Assembly: GCA_963607765.1 (NCBI GenBank) | Contig: CAVDDT010000023.1 | Location: 1-64,000 of the forward strand | Reading direction: 5' to 3' | Source of the DNA: Colivicinus sp963607765 | GTDB lineage: Bacteria > Bacillota_I > Bacilli_A > Erysipelotrichales > Erysipelotrichaceae | Length of the DNA: 64,000 nucleotides | Shown: one piece after another, positions 42,539 through 51,246 of the stretch | Numbering within the stretch: position 1 is the stretch's first letter | How the letters are laid out: each line of letters begins with the position of its first letter | Position numbers and translations under genes: made by a program | The notes under the pieces: model-generated | What the model was told of the DNA's origin: nothing | Seen by the model: only the letters and a program-made list of their open reading frames with translations | The model's database searches: none

Positions 42539-43195
42539 ATGGAAAAAAATGCACACAAGTCAGATTCGTATATTATTGCTGCTATTTTGTTTTTTATAGG
42601 TGGCTTTCAAAACACTTATACTTATTTAAATTGTAATAAGATATTCGCTAATTTGCAGACAGGAAATATGGTACTAATGTCTGTAAATCTTGCCCAAAGA
42701 AACTATCAACTAGCTTTAAGATATCTAGTACCTCTTTCTTGTTTTGTGCTTGGATGTATAGTGGGAACTTTTGTTGATGTTAAGTTTAAGAAAAAAGAAA
42801 CTAAATTTCACTATCGTACAATATTGCTATTTATTGAATTATTGTGCGTAATCATTGTGGGCTTTATACCTGATCAATATGATTTGATTTCGGCGGGCAT
42901 AATTACATTTAATAGTGCCCTTTCTTTGCAAGCCTTTAGAACTGTTGAAAAGAGGCCCCTTCCAACAACTATGATGATTGGCAACATGCGTAATTCTGTT
43001 GAGCATCTTACTAGATATGTTATCTTACATAAGAAAGAAGATTTAAAGGAATTCCTTTTAGTCTTTTCCTTATTATTGATATTCATGCTTAGTTGTTTTT
43101 TGATGGCCTTATTAAATAATTTGTTTTATATAAAAACTATTTGGTTATTAATCCCCTTATATATTTTTGCGATTATTTTTCTAGAGATGGATTAA
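42539..43195 (+). CDS. DUF1275 (YoaK-family) membrane protein
   Basis: 218 residues with about six transmembrane helices. The FIGGFQNTYTY start, NLQTGNMVLMSV (about 40-51) and the late LQAFRTVEKRPLPTTMMIGNMR match DUF1275. Its transport role, if any, is unknown. A TATTAT (42527-42532) lies 6 nt before the ATG and there is no Shine-Dalgarno. It overlaps the convergent DUF2798 gene by 23 bp. Confidence 0.85.
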   Translation: MEKNAHKSDSYIIAAILFFIGGFQNTYTYLNCNKIFANLQTGNMVLMSVNLAQRNYQLALRYLVPLSCFVLGCIVGTFVDVKFKKKETKFHYRTILLFIELLCVIIVGFIPDQYDLISAGIITFNSALSLQAFRTVEKRPLPTTMMIGNMRNSVEHLTRYVILHKKEDLKEFLLVFSLLLIFMLSCFLMALLNNLFYIKTIWLLIPLYIFAIIFLEMD

Positions 43196-43640
43196 AAATC
43201 ATTCTAAATAGTTTTCTGGCAATTGGTCCTGCAATGAATAATTGTAAAGGCATTGCCATTACAAAGTTCTTACAATAAGTAACTAAATAATCAGGAATAA
43301 AGTTGCTAGTAAATCCATATCCATGGTAAACACCAATGATAGATGCAAGTGCTACTTGTACTACAACGGTGAATATTTGAATCATAAAAATAATATAAAT
43401 TTGTTTAGTGTCTTTATCTACTACTTTAAAGGCTAATTTTTTAGCTATTTCGCTTGAGATAAAGAATGCGCATAAGAAAATAATAATGTACTCAATCCAC
43501 ATCCCTTTCAAGGCAATTAAAAATGTGTAATTAGTAAATGTTCCGCTTGCAAGTACTGTGTTATACAAAGTCATAAAGTAGACCATGATAAAGGCGGTGA
43601 TTGCAGTAAAAATAACTGATTGAAATTTTGTTTTTGGCAT
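43173..43640 (-). CDS. DUF2798-like four-helix membrane protein
   Basis: 155 residues from ATG 43640 with an AGGAGG site; the longer ORF runs into a leader hairpin. Two similar halves each have two helices (FQSVIFTAITAFIMVYFMTLYN and IYIIFMIQIFTVVVQVALAS) and a later FVMAMPLQLFIAGPIARKL motif, as in DUF2798. The function is unknown. A terminator-like hairpin at 43656-43702 in its leader suggests attenuation. Confidence 0.7.
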   Translation of the reverse strand: MPKTKFQSVIFTAITAFIMVYFMTLYNTVLASGTFTNYTFLIALKGMWIEYIIIFLCAFFISSEIAKKLAFKVVDKDTKQIYIIFMIQIFTVVVQVALASIIGVYHGYGFTSNFIPDYLVTYCKNFVMAMPLQLFIAGPIARKLFRMIFNPSLEK

Positions 43641-43655
43641 AATTTTTCCTCCTAA

Positions 43656-43702
43656 ATAAAAAATAAAATGCCGCCCTACCGTCCGACATTGGTAAAGCGA
43701 CA
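43656..43702 (-). terminator. Terminator-like hairpin in the leader of the DUF2798-like gene
   Basis: On the minus strand TGTCGCTTTACC (43702-43691) pairs, with G-U pairs, to GGTAGGGCGGCA (43680-43669) around a 10-nt loop and is followed by TTTTATTTTTTATTT. It lies before the ribosome site, so it would end transcription early unless opposed. Confidence 0.6.
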
Positions 43703-43769
43703 TTTATTGTCTTTTTATGCCTAAATATTTTACTAAATTATTTTTTATTTTTCTAACGAAAAGTTTTTC

Positions 43770-43798
43770 TTGAAAGAATTTTTTAGTGGTAATAAAAT
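43770..43798 (+). promoter_or_regulatory. Promoter of the ATP synthase operon
   Basis: TTGAAA (43770-43775), 17-bp spacer, TAAAAT (43793-43798). AAGGAGG follows at 43817-43823, about 15 nt before the atpB ATG, which is a long spacing. Confidence 0.65.
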
Positions 43799-43838
43799 AT
43801 CTAGTCGTTATAGATAAGGAGGAAGAAAACTATTTAGA

Positions 43839-44654
43839 ATGAGTAAGAAACAAAAGATACATTTATTAGTTTTATTCATTTTTCTAATAGCGCTTATAAC
43901 TATCGGAATTGTCTTTACAAATGGTTTAGTTACTAAATCAGAAACTATTCAAGAAGTTATGAAGGATGCAGTATTACATGATACCGGAAAAGTTAATTTT
44001 CTAGGTATGCAAGTAAACCCAGCGTTTATTTCTGCTGTCACAGTTACTGTTGTGGTACTAATTATTGCACTGCTTATAAGAATTCTTGTGATTCCAAAAT
44101 TCAAGATGGTGCCTTCTAAGTTTCAATTATTGTTGGAACAATGGGTTAAGTACTTTACTGATTTGGGTACAAAGAATAGTCCTGAAGCAAATAAATTCTT
44201 GAACTTTTATTTGTTTGCAGCTGGATCATATGTCTTTATAAGTACTTTATTTGAATTATTTGGAATTCAAGTAATTAATATCCACGGAAATTCAACTACT
44301 CTACCTGCTCCATTAGCTGATATTAATGCAGCTATTGCGATGGGTGTAATGAGCTATCTTGTAATACTTATTGGTGGAGGAATCCACAATGGTCTTAAAG
44401 GAATCGGATCTACTTTGAAAGATTTCTCGCTTCCTATTTCAATGAGCTTCCGTTTATTTGGCGCTCTATTAAGTGGACTATTAGTAAATGAATTAGTCTA
44501 TTATTCAATTTCCTTAAGTTTTGTATTGCCAGTCATTGTAGCGGTATTATTTACACTTCTACACGCCTTAATTCAAACTTATGTATTAACTATGTTGGTT
44601 GCTTTATTTTATGGTGAAGCATGTGAAAAGAAAGAAAAGAAGGCTAAGGCCTAA
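43839..44654 (+). CDS. atpB: ATP synthase Fo subunit a
   Basis: 271 residues, five to six transmembrane helices. The proton-channel helix SMSFRLFGALLSGLLVNELV carries the essential Arg, and the last helix has LHALIQTYVLTMLVALFYGEA. It forms the half-channels next to the c-ring. It is the first gene of atpB-E-F-A-G-D-C; no atpI precedes it. Confidence 0.95.
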   Translation: MSKKQKIHLLVLFIFLIALITIGIVFTNGLVTKSETIQEVMKDAVLHDTGKVNFLGMQVNPAFISAVTVTVVVLIIALLIRILVIPKFKMVPSKFQLLLEQWVKYFTDLGTKNSPEANKFLNFYLFAAGSYVFISTLFELFGIQVINIHGNSTTLPAPLADINAAIAMGVMSYLVILIGGGIHNGLKGIGSTLKDFSLPISMSFRLFGALLSGLLVNELVYYSISLSFVLPVIVAVLFTLLHALIQTYVLTMLVALFYGEACEKKEKKAKA

Positions 44655-44665
44655 AAAGGAGTTTT

Positions 44666-44992
44666 ATGAAAAAGTTTTTAATTAGTTTAGCAATAGTATT
44701 AATGGTTGGATGTGTTTCAACACCAGTTTTTGCGGAAGATAATCTTATTTCTACAAACGAAGTATCTGAAACTGGAAGTAAGGCTACAGCAGCTGCAATT
44801 GTTGTTGGCATATCTTCAGCTTGTGCAGCAATAGCTATGGGCATTGCGATTTCAAAGACTACTGAAAGTATCTCTAGACAACCAGAAGCTGGCAGTCAAA
44901 TTCAAACAGCTATGATGCTTGGCCTAGTGTTTATTGAAACTGTTGTTATTTATGCGTTAATTGTTGCGATCTTAATTATCTTCGTACTATAG
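44666..44992 (+). CDS. atpE: ATP synthase Fo subunit c with signal-peptide-like N-terminus
   Basis: 108 residues, about 25-30 longer than a typical c subunit. The first 23 residues (MKKFLISLAIVLMVGCVSTPVFA) look like a cleavable signal peptide, followed by an acidic linker. Two c-ring helices then join at the polar loop SISRQPEAGSQIQ, with the ion-binding Glu in VFIETVVIYAL. The Gln ligand of Na+-specific rings is replaced by Met in helix 1, so proton coupling is more likely (inference). AGGAG ribosome site. Confidence 0.93.
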   Translation: MKKFLISLAIVLMVGCVSTPVFAEDNLISTNEVSETGSKATAAAIVVGISSACAAIAMGIAISKTTESISRQPEAGSQIQTAMMLGLVFIETVVIYALIVAILIIFVL

Positions 44993-44999
44993 GAGCTAT

Positions 45000-45485
45000 A
45001 TGAGTTTACCTTTAAATATAGATTTTCAACAAATCTTGTTGCATTTCTTTAATTTTGTCATACTAGCTTGTGGATTATATTTTCTTTTGTATAAGCCAGT
45101 TAAAGATTTTATGGACAAAAGAGAGGAATACTACAAGAATTTGGACGATAAGGCCAATAGTAAAAACGATGAGGCTAATAAGCTTTATGAGGAATATAAG
45201 GCTAAGTTAGATAATGCGGATAAAGAAATCGAAGATAACAAAACCGCTGCTTTAAAAGAAGCTGAGGCTAAGAGCGAAGAGACTTTAAATAAGGCTAAGG
45301 CTGAGGCTAGTCAAATTATTGAGGATGCGAAAAATAGTGCCAAAAAGAAACATGACGAAATCGTGGAAAGCGCTAATAAGGATATCGCTGATTTAGCTAT
45401 TAAAGCTTGTGATAAGTTAATTGATAAGAATGTTGATGATTCTTATAATGAATTTTTAAATGCGTTAAAAAATGAGGATAAATAA
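45000..45485 (+). CDS. atpF: ATP synthase Fo subunit b
   Basis: 161 residues. One N-terminal membrane helix (about 10-28) is followed by a long Lys/Glu/Ala coiled coil that forms the peripheral stalk. It ends at the atpA start with a one-base overlap. The usual atpH between atpF and atpA is missing, and a delta-like domain is fused to AtpA instead. Confidence 0.94.
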   Translation: MSLPLNIDFQQILLHFFNFVILACGLYFLLYKPVKDFMDKREEYYKNLDDKANSKNDEANKLYEEYKAKLDNADKEIEDNKTAALKEAEAKSEETLNKAKAEASQIIEDAKNSAKKKHDEIVESANKDIADLAIKACDKLIDKNVDDSYNEFLNALKNEDK

Positions 45486-47191
45486 TGAAAGCTATTTTAT
45501 ATAGTAGTAAGAAACCCTCTGATAGTATTCTTGAAAAGTTTAAGACATTTTTAAATGAAAAATATGGCGAGGTTGAATTTGAATTTATACAGTCAGAAAT
45601 TAAGAATGGTTTTAAGCTTGTGGTTGGTGATGATGTCTATTATTGGGATCCTAAAAATAAGTTTGAACAATTAAAGGAAGAATGGAATAGAATTAAAAAT
45701 TCAAACAATGACAATATCATTCCACTTCTTAAAGATTCATTAGATAGTTGGACACCTAGTGCTCTAGCTAAGGAAATAGGTAGAGTTCTTACTGTTGGTG
45801 ATGGTATTGCGACAGTATCTGGCTTAAATAATGTCAAATATGGTGAAATATTATTATTTACAAATAATATTCGCGGTATGGTCCTTGATTTAAAAAAAGA
45901 CTATGTTTCTTGTATCTTATTTGGAGATGATAGAGAAATTATTCAAGGAAGTGTCGTTAAAAGAACAGGCAAGACTGCAGGTATTCCAGTAGGAGAAGAA
46001 TTCTTGGGCAGAGTAATTGATGCCTTGGGCAATCCAATTGATGGAAAAGAGGCTATTAAGGCTTCAGGATATAGACCTCTTGAAGAGGATGCTCCTAGTA
46101 TTATGGAAAGAAGCCCTGTAAATAAGCCTCTTGAAACTGGTATTCTTGCGATTGATTCAATGTTCCCAATTGGAAAGGGCCAAAGAGAATTAATTATTGG
46201 CGATAGACAAACCGGTAAGACCGCTATTGCCTTAGATACTATTCTTAATCAAAAAGGAAAAGATGTTATCTGTATCTATTGTGCAATTGGCCAAAAGGCT
46301 AGTAGTGTTGCGGGAATTGTTGAAAAGCTAAAGAAAAACGATGCCCTTAAATATACTGTTGTTTTAAGCGCTTGCGCAAGCGATAGTGCTCCTATGCAAT
46401 ATATTGCACCATATGCAGCTACATCATTAGGAGAGTATTTTATGCATGAGGGCAAAGATGTTCTTCTTGTTTATGATGATTTAAGCAAGCATGCGATAGC
46501 TTATCGTGCCTTGTCTTTACTTCTTGAAAGAAGCCCAGGCAGAGAAGCTTATCCAGGTGATGTTTTCTACCTTCATTCTAGACTTCTAGAAAGAAGCGCT
46601 AATTTATTAAATGGTGGTAGTATGTCCGCGCTTCCAATTGTTGAAACTCAAGCTGGTGATGTTAGTGCTTATATTCCTACCAATATTATTTCTATTACTG
46701 ATGGACAATTGTTCCTTGAGACCAATTTATTCTTTGCTGGTCAAAGACCAGCTATCAATATCGGCTTGTCTGTAAGTAGAGTTGGTGGTGATGCTCAAAC
46801 CAAGGCAATGAAGAAGGCAACTGGTTCAATTAGACTTGATTTAGCCCAATATCGTGAAATGGAAGTGTTTATGCAATTTAGTAGTGATCTTGATGATGCT
46901 ACTAAGAAACAACTTCATTATGGACAATGTCTAATGGAATTGTTGAAACAGGAACAATATCATCCTTATTCACAACATGATCAAATTATCATTCTTGTTA
47001 GTGCAATGAATCATTTGTTTGATGAGTTAGATGTTAAGAATGTTAAAAACACCAAGAATGAATTGTTGGATTATTTCAACAACAACAAGAAATCTCTTTG
47101 CAAGAAGATTGATGAAACTGGCGTTTTAACTGATGAAATAAAAGAAGAAATCATTTCTTCTAGTCGTGAGTTTTTCAATGGCAAGCACTAA
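45485..47191 (+). CDS. atpA: ATP synthase F1 subunit alpha with fused delta C-terminal-like domain
   Basis: 568 residues, about 65 longer than usual. From about residue 75 it is a normal alpha: N-terminal barrel (VGDGIATVSGLNNVKYGE), P-loop GDRQTGKTA (about 239-247) and the conserved PGREAYPGDVF and TNIISITDGQ. Residues 1-70 resemble the C-terminal domain of subunit delta: LEKFKTFLNEKYGEVEFEF, GFKLVVGDDVYYWD and FEQLKEEW align with its GGLxxRxGxxxYDGS-LExLK pattern. The delta N-terminal helical domain is absent. The fusion replaces a separate atpH. The overlap with atpG is 14 bp. Confidence 0.9.
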   Translation: MKAILYSSKKPSDSILEKFKTFLNEKYGEVEFEFIQSEIKNGFKLVVGDDVYYWDPKNKFEQLKEEWNRIKNSNNDNIIPLLKDSLDSWTPSALAKEIGRVLTVGDGIATVSGLNNVKYGEILLFTNNIRGMVLDLKKDYVSCILFGDDREIIQGSVVKRTGKTAGIPVGEEFLGRVIDALGNPIDGKEAIKASGYRPLEEDAPSIMERSPVNKPLETGILAIDSMFPIGKGQRELIIGDRQTGKTAIALDTILNQKGKDVICIYCAIGQKASSVAGIVEKLKKNDALKYTVVLSACASDSAPMQYIAPYAATSLGEYFMHEGKDVLLVYDDLSKHAIAYRALSLLLERSPGREAYPGDVFYLHSRLLERSANLLNGGSMSALPIVETQAGDVSAYIPTNIISITDGQLFLETNLFFAGQRPAINIGLSVSRVGGDAQTKAMKKATGSIRLDLAQYREMEVFMQFSSDLDDATKKQLHYGQCLMELLKQEQYHPYSQHDQIIILVSAMNHLFDELDVKNVKNTKNELLDYFNNNKKSLCKKIDETGVLTDEIKEEIISSSREFFNGKH

Positions 47192-48080
47192 GGAAATTAA
47201 AGATCGTATTTCTAGCGTAAAAGACACCAAGAAGATAACTAGTGCGATGTATCTTATCGCTTCTACCAAGCTTACTAAAGCTAAAAGGGAACTAAATGAT
47301 ACTCGTCCTTATTTCGAAGCATTAAAAACCGAAATCAAGCGTATCTTTAGAACCAGCAACAATATTGATAGCCCATATTTTTATCCATTAGAGGGTGAGC
47401 CCAAGGATAAGGGAACTTATGGCATTCTTGTTATTACGGCTGATAAGGGCTTAGCTGGTTCCTATAATCAAAGTGTTTTAAAAGAAGCTGAAAAGATTTA
47501 TTCTAGCCATCCTGATAGCAAACTGTATGTTGTTGGTGAATATGGCAGACACTACTATGATGCGCACAATATTGAGATAGAAAAGAGTTTCTTATATACA
47601 GCATATAATCCAACAATGGAAAGAGCTAGAGAAATTACGGCTATTTTATTGGATGAATTTAGACAAAAGCATTTAAGTAAAATATTTGTTGTTTATACAG
47701 ACCTAGTTAATGCTTTTACAACTAATGCTATTTCTACTCGTCTTCTTCCTTTCCATAGAAAAGAATTTCAAACTCATCATGACGAAAAGGAAGTTAGCAT
47801 TCCATTTGGTTTTTATCCAAGTGAAGAAGAGGTGTTAAATTCAGTGATGTTTAGTTATATTTCTGGATTTATCTATAGTGCTTTAGTTGATAGCTTTTGC
47901 AGCGAACAAAACGCTAGAATGAATGCGATGAATAGCGCAAATGATAATGCAGAAAAGTTACTTGATAGCTTAACTGTACAATATAACACACTAAGGCAAG
48001 CAGAGATTACCTCGGAAATAAATGAGGTTTCGGCTGGTGCTTTAGCTTTAAGAAAGAAACATAAAAAGGAGGCAAGATAA
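47178..48080 (+). CDS. atpG: ATP synthase F1 subunit gamma
   Basis: 300 residues. N-terminal (MASTKEIKDRISSVKDTKKIT) and C-terminal (EITSEINEVSAGALALRKK) helices form the rotor coiled coil, with the Rossmann-like middle (GILVITADKGLAGSYNQ). I start at ATG 47178 inside the end of atpA; no strong Shine-Dalgarno is seen, so coupling is likely. The ORF extends four codons upstream. Confidence 0.95.
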   Translation: MASTKEIKDRISSVKDTKKITSAMYLIASTKLTKAKRELNDTRPYFEALKTEIKRIFRTSNNIDSPYFYPLEGEPKDKGTYGILVITADKGLAGSYNQSVLKEAEKIYSSHPDSKLYVVGEYGRHYYDAHNIEIEKSFLYTAYNPTMERAREITAILLDEFRQKHLSKIFVVYTDLVNAFTTNAISTRLLPFHRKEFQTHHDEKEVSIPFGFYPSEEEVLNSVMFSYISGFIYSALVDSFCSEQNARMNAMNSANDNAEKLLDSLTVQYNTLRQAEITSEINEVSAGALALRKKHKKEAR

Positions 48081-49462
48081 TGAATATTGGAAAAATAGAA
48101 GAAGTATCTGGGTCAGTTGTTGATGTTTATTTTGACAATTTGCCTAAAATAAAGAATGCCTTAAAAGTTAATGTTGATGGTAAAGAATATGTTATGGAAG
48201 TTTCTGAGCATATTGGCAACAATGTTGTCAGATGTATCATGCTTGGAAAAAGTGATGGCTTATTTAGAGGACAAGAGGTAGTTGATTTAGAAAAGACCAT
48301 TAGTGTTCCCGTTGGTAAGTGCACTCTTGGCAGAATGTTTAATTGTCTTGGTGAAACAATTGACAATAATGATGATATTCCAGAATCTGAAACAAGATGG
48401 GAAATTTTTAGGGATCCTCCTAAGTTTTCTGAACAAAAGCCAATTGGTGAAATTCTTGAAACCGGTATTAAAGTAATCGACTTGCTTGAACCTTATCCAA
48501 AAGGAGGCAAGATTGGCTTGTTTGGTGGTGCTGGTGTTGGTAAGACGGTTCTTATCCAAGAGCTTATGCACAATATAGCTACAAAACAAGATGGCTATTC
48601 TATTTTTGCTGGTGTTGGTGAAAGAAGTAGAGAGGGCAACGATCTTTATCGTGAGATGAAAGAAAGTGGCGTTCTTAAAAATACTGCACTTGTTTTTGGA
48701 CAAATGAATGAGTCTCCAGGTGTCAGAATGAGGGTTCCTTTAAGCGGCCTTACAATGGCTGAATATTTTAGAGATGAAGAAAATAAAGATGTCTTATTAT
48801 TTATTGATAATATCTTTAGATTTGTTCAAGCAGGAAGCGAAGTTAGTACACTATTAGGTCATATGCCTAGTGCGGTAGGTTATCAACCTACTTTAGCCAA
48901 TGAAATGGGTGAGCTACAGGAAAGAATTGCTTCTACTAATAAGGGTTCAGTTACTTCTGTTCAGGCAGTATATGTTCCTGCTGATGACTTAAGTGACCCA
49001 GCTCCTGCCACCACTTTCACACATCTTGATGCGACTACCGTATTAAGCAGAAAGATTGCTGAACAAGGCATTTATCCCGCTGTTGATCCACTTAACTCTT
49101 CAAGTAGAATTCTTGAGGCAGATATTGTAGGCGATCTTCATTATAGAGTCGCAAGAAGTGTTCAAGAGATTCTTGAAAAATACAATGAACTTCAAGATAT
49201 TATAGCTATCTTGGGTATGGATGAGCTTTCTGAAGAGGATAAGAATACAGTATCTAGAGCTAGAAAGATTCAAAAGTTCTTATCTCAACCTTTCTCTGTT
49301 GCGGAAAAGTTTACTGGCATACAAGGCGTTTATGTTCCTTTAAAAGATACTATTGAGGGATTTAGGGCTATTGTTGATGGTGAAATGGACGAATATCCTG
49401 AGAGTGCTTTCTATAATGCTGGCACTATCGAGGATGTAAAGAATAGAGCTAAAGATGAGTAA
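48080..49462 (+). CDS. atpD: ATP synthase F1 subunit beta
   Basis: 460 residues. P-loop GGAGVGKTVLIQEL (about 149-162), catalytic Glu in GVGERSREGNDLY, and DELSEEDKNTVSRARKIQKFLSQPF (the DELSEED motif) are intact. This is the catalytic subunit. It overlaps atpG by one base and atpC by 8 bp. Confidence 0.97.
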   Translation: MNIGKIEEVSGSVVDVYFDNLPKIKNALKVNVDGKEYVMEVSEHIGNNVVRCIMLGKSDGLFRGQEVVDLEKTISVPVGKCTLGRMFNCLGETIDNNDDIPESETRWEIFRDPPKFSEQKPIGEILETGIKVIDLLEPYPKGGKIGLFGGAGVGKTVLIQELMHNIATKQDGYSIFAGVGERSREGNDLYREMKESGVLKNTALVFGQMNESPGVRMRVPLSGLTMAEYFRDEENKDVLLFIDNIFRFVQAGSEVSTLLGHMPSAVGYQPTLANEMGELQERIASTNKGSVTSVQAVYVPADDLSDPAPATTFTHLDATTVLSRKIAEQGIYPAVDPLNSSSRILEADIVGDLHYRVARSVQEILEKYNELQDIIAILGMDELSEEDKNTVSRARKIQKFLSQPFSVAEKFTGIQGVYVPLKDTIEGFRAIVDGEMDEYPESAFYNAGTIEDVKNRAKDE

Positions 49463-49865
49463 TACTTTTATAGCCCATATTTTGGCGGCTGATAGAAATT
49501 TCTATGAAGGTCCACTTGAGTCGCTTATCGTTCCTACGATTAATGGACAATATGGTGTACTTGCAAAACACAGAAATATGATTGGGGCTATTGAGCCTGG
49601 TGAGCTTAAGTATAAGATTCCTGGTGAAGATTTTAAAATCGCTGCTATTTCTAAAGGTCTTATGAAGGTTGAAAACAACGATGTTTTAATTCTTGTGGAT
49701 TCTTGTGAGAAGCCTGAGGAAATTGATGAAAACAGAGCTAAGAAGGCTTTAGCTAATGCTAAGGAAGAACTTATGCAACACAAGAGCATGATTGAATATA
49801 GACGTGCTAAGGCTAATTTGGCAAGAGCGATTAATAGACTTAAAGTTAAACATAGTCATATTTAG
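49455..49865 (+). CDS. atpC: ATP synthase F1 subunit epsilon
   Basis: 136 residues. The N-terminal beta sandwich (FYEGPLESLIVPTINGQYGVLAKHRNMIGAI) and C-terminal two-helix hairpin (RAKKALANAKEEL to INRLKV) are complete. The latter can inhibit hydrolysis. It is the last gene of the operon. Confidence 0.94.
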   Translation: MSNTFIAHILAADRNFYEGPLESLIVPTINGQYGVLAKHRNMIGAIEPGELKYKIPGEDFKIAAISKGLMKVENNDVLILVDSCEKPEEIDENRAKKALANAKEELMQHKSMIEYRRAKANLARAINRLKVKHSHI

Positions 49866-49888
49866 GACAAGTTTCTTGTCCTTTTTAT
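49864..49888 (+). terminator. Terminator of the ATP synthase operon
   Basis: AGGACAAG (49864-49871) pairs with CTTGTCCT (49875-49882) and a T run follows; it overlaps the atpC stop. Confidence 0.85.
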
Positions 49889-50017
49889 ATCTTTGCTTGT
49901 TTGGTGTTTTTACAATACACAAGTGTAAATTGTTTGTTAATTTAGGATTATTTTTATAAAAAAATCGTTTCATATACTATAATTTATTCGTGTGTAAAAA
50001 CACAAGGGAGGATAAAA

Positions 50018-51112
50018 ATGAAGAAGTTATTAACTTCACTATTGGTTATAGCAATGGTTCTAGGATTTGCTGGTTGTTCTTCAAGTTCTAGCAACGATTC
50101 TTCAGCTGATGACCAATCAACAGAAAGCGAAACAATTAAAATCGATGATTTAAAGATTGAATTTGTTCCTTCAAAAGATGCAGATGTTATTAAGACTGGT
50201 ACTGAGGGTCTTGACCAACTAATTATTGATGAAATGGCTAAACATGGCTATGAAATCGGTAATGTTGAGATTTCTGTTGGTACAAACTATGATGCTACTG
50301 GCGAGGCTCTTGCTAGTGGTGCTATTGATCTTGGCTGGTTACCAGGTGGTACTTATGCTTTATATTCTGATGAATGTGATGTAATTCTTACTGCTACTAG
50401 AAATGGTTTAAGCAATGACTCTACTGATCCTAAGACTTGGAATGGTGAAGAGAATGCTACTACTAAAGATGGCGAACAAGTTACTTACTACCGTTCTTTA
50501 ATTTATGCTACTACTAGTGAATATGGCCAAGAATTAGCCGCTAAGGTTAATGCTGGTGAAGAACTTACTTGGGATGATTTAAATAAGGCTACTTGGGCTG
50601 TTCAAAAGACTTCAAGTTCTGCTGGCTATATCTATCCAACTTTATGGTTAATGGAAAACTATGATGGTAAGAAGATTTCTGATTTAGACAACGTTGTACC
50701 TCTAGATTCAGGATATGGTACAGCATTCGATTATGCTGCACATGGTCTTGCTGATATCATCGTATGCTATGCTGATGGTAGAAATGACTATGAAGCTGCT
50801 TGGACTCTTCCAGAAGGTGAAACTGATGAAACTGGTAAGCAAGGTTTCGGTAGAGAAGATTCTATTTGGAATGAATTAAATGTTATCGGTGTTACTGAAG
50901 GTATCTATAATGATACAGTTGCTATTACTAAGGCTAATGAAGATGTATACAACGAGGATTTCATTGCTGCTATGCAAGATTCTCTAATCAACATCATCAA
51001 TACTGAAGAAGGCCAAAAGATTTTCAGCGTATATTCTCATACAGGATATGCTAAGGCTGTTGATGCTGACTACGATGGTGCTCGTGAAGCATTAAAAGTT
51101 GTTAGTGACTAA
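50018..51112 (+). CDS. phnD: PhnD-type phosphonate/phosphate-ester ABC transporter binding lipoprotein
   Basis: 364 residues. A lipoprotein signal (LGFAGCSSSSS, Cys about 20) and Ser/Asp-rich linker precede a periplasmic-binding fold of the PhnD/PtxB type (SGAIDLGWLPGGTYALY; KTSSSAGYIYPTLWLMEN contains the Ser/Thr anion-binding loop). It should capture a phosphonate, phosphite or phosphate ester. GGGAGG ribosome site, -10 TATAAT at 49978-49983, and a double terminator make it monocistronic. The matching phnC-phnE-phnE lie 4.6 kb downstream. Confidence 0.87.
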   Translation: MKKLLTSLLVIAMVLGFAGCSSSSSNDSSADDQSTESETIKIDDLKIEFVPSKDADVIKTGTEGLDQLIIDEMAKHGYEIGNVEISVGTNYDATGEALASGAIDLGWLPGGTYALYSDECDVILTATRNGLSNDSTDPKTWNGEENATTKDGEQVTYYRSLIYATTSEYGQELAAKVNAGEELTWDDLNKATWAVQKTSSSAGYIYPTLWLMENYDGKKISDLDNVVPLDSGYGTAFDYAAHGLADIIVCYADGRNDYEAAWTLPEGETDETGKQGFGREDSIWNELNVIGVTEGIYNDTVAITKANEDVYNEDFIAAMQDSLINIINTEEGQKIFSVYSHTGYAKAVDADYDGAREALKVVSD

Positions 51113-51133
51113 TTAGTTTAAAAAACTATTATC

Positions 51134-51165
51134 AAACCTCTAGTTTTAAACTAGAGGTTTTTTAT
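51134..51165 (+). terminator. Terminator of phnD
   Basis: A 13-bp stem (AAACCTCTAGTTT at 51134-51146, AAACTAGAGGTTT at 51148-51160) is followed by a T run. Confidence 0.92.
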
Positions 51166-51183
51166 TTTTATTGATACCATGTA

Positions 51184-51210
51184 AGTGTAGTTTAAACTAC
51201 ACTTTTTCTT
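51184..51210 (+). terminator. Second terminator-like palindrome after phnD
   Basis: A perfect 20-bp palindrome (51184-51203, arm AGTGTAGTTT) followed by TTTTTCTTTT lies 19 bp after the first terminator. It may instead be an operator for the lipoprotein gene at 51247. Confidence 0.65.
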
Positions 51211-51246
51211 TTGTTTGTTTTATCATAGAGCGATGGGGGAGAAAAA

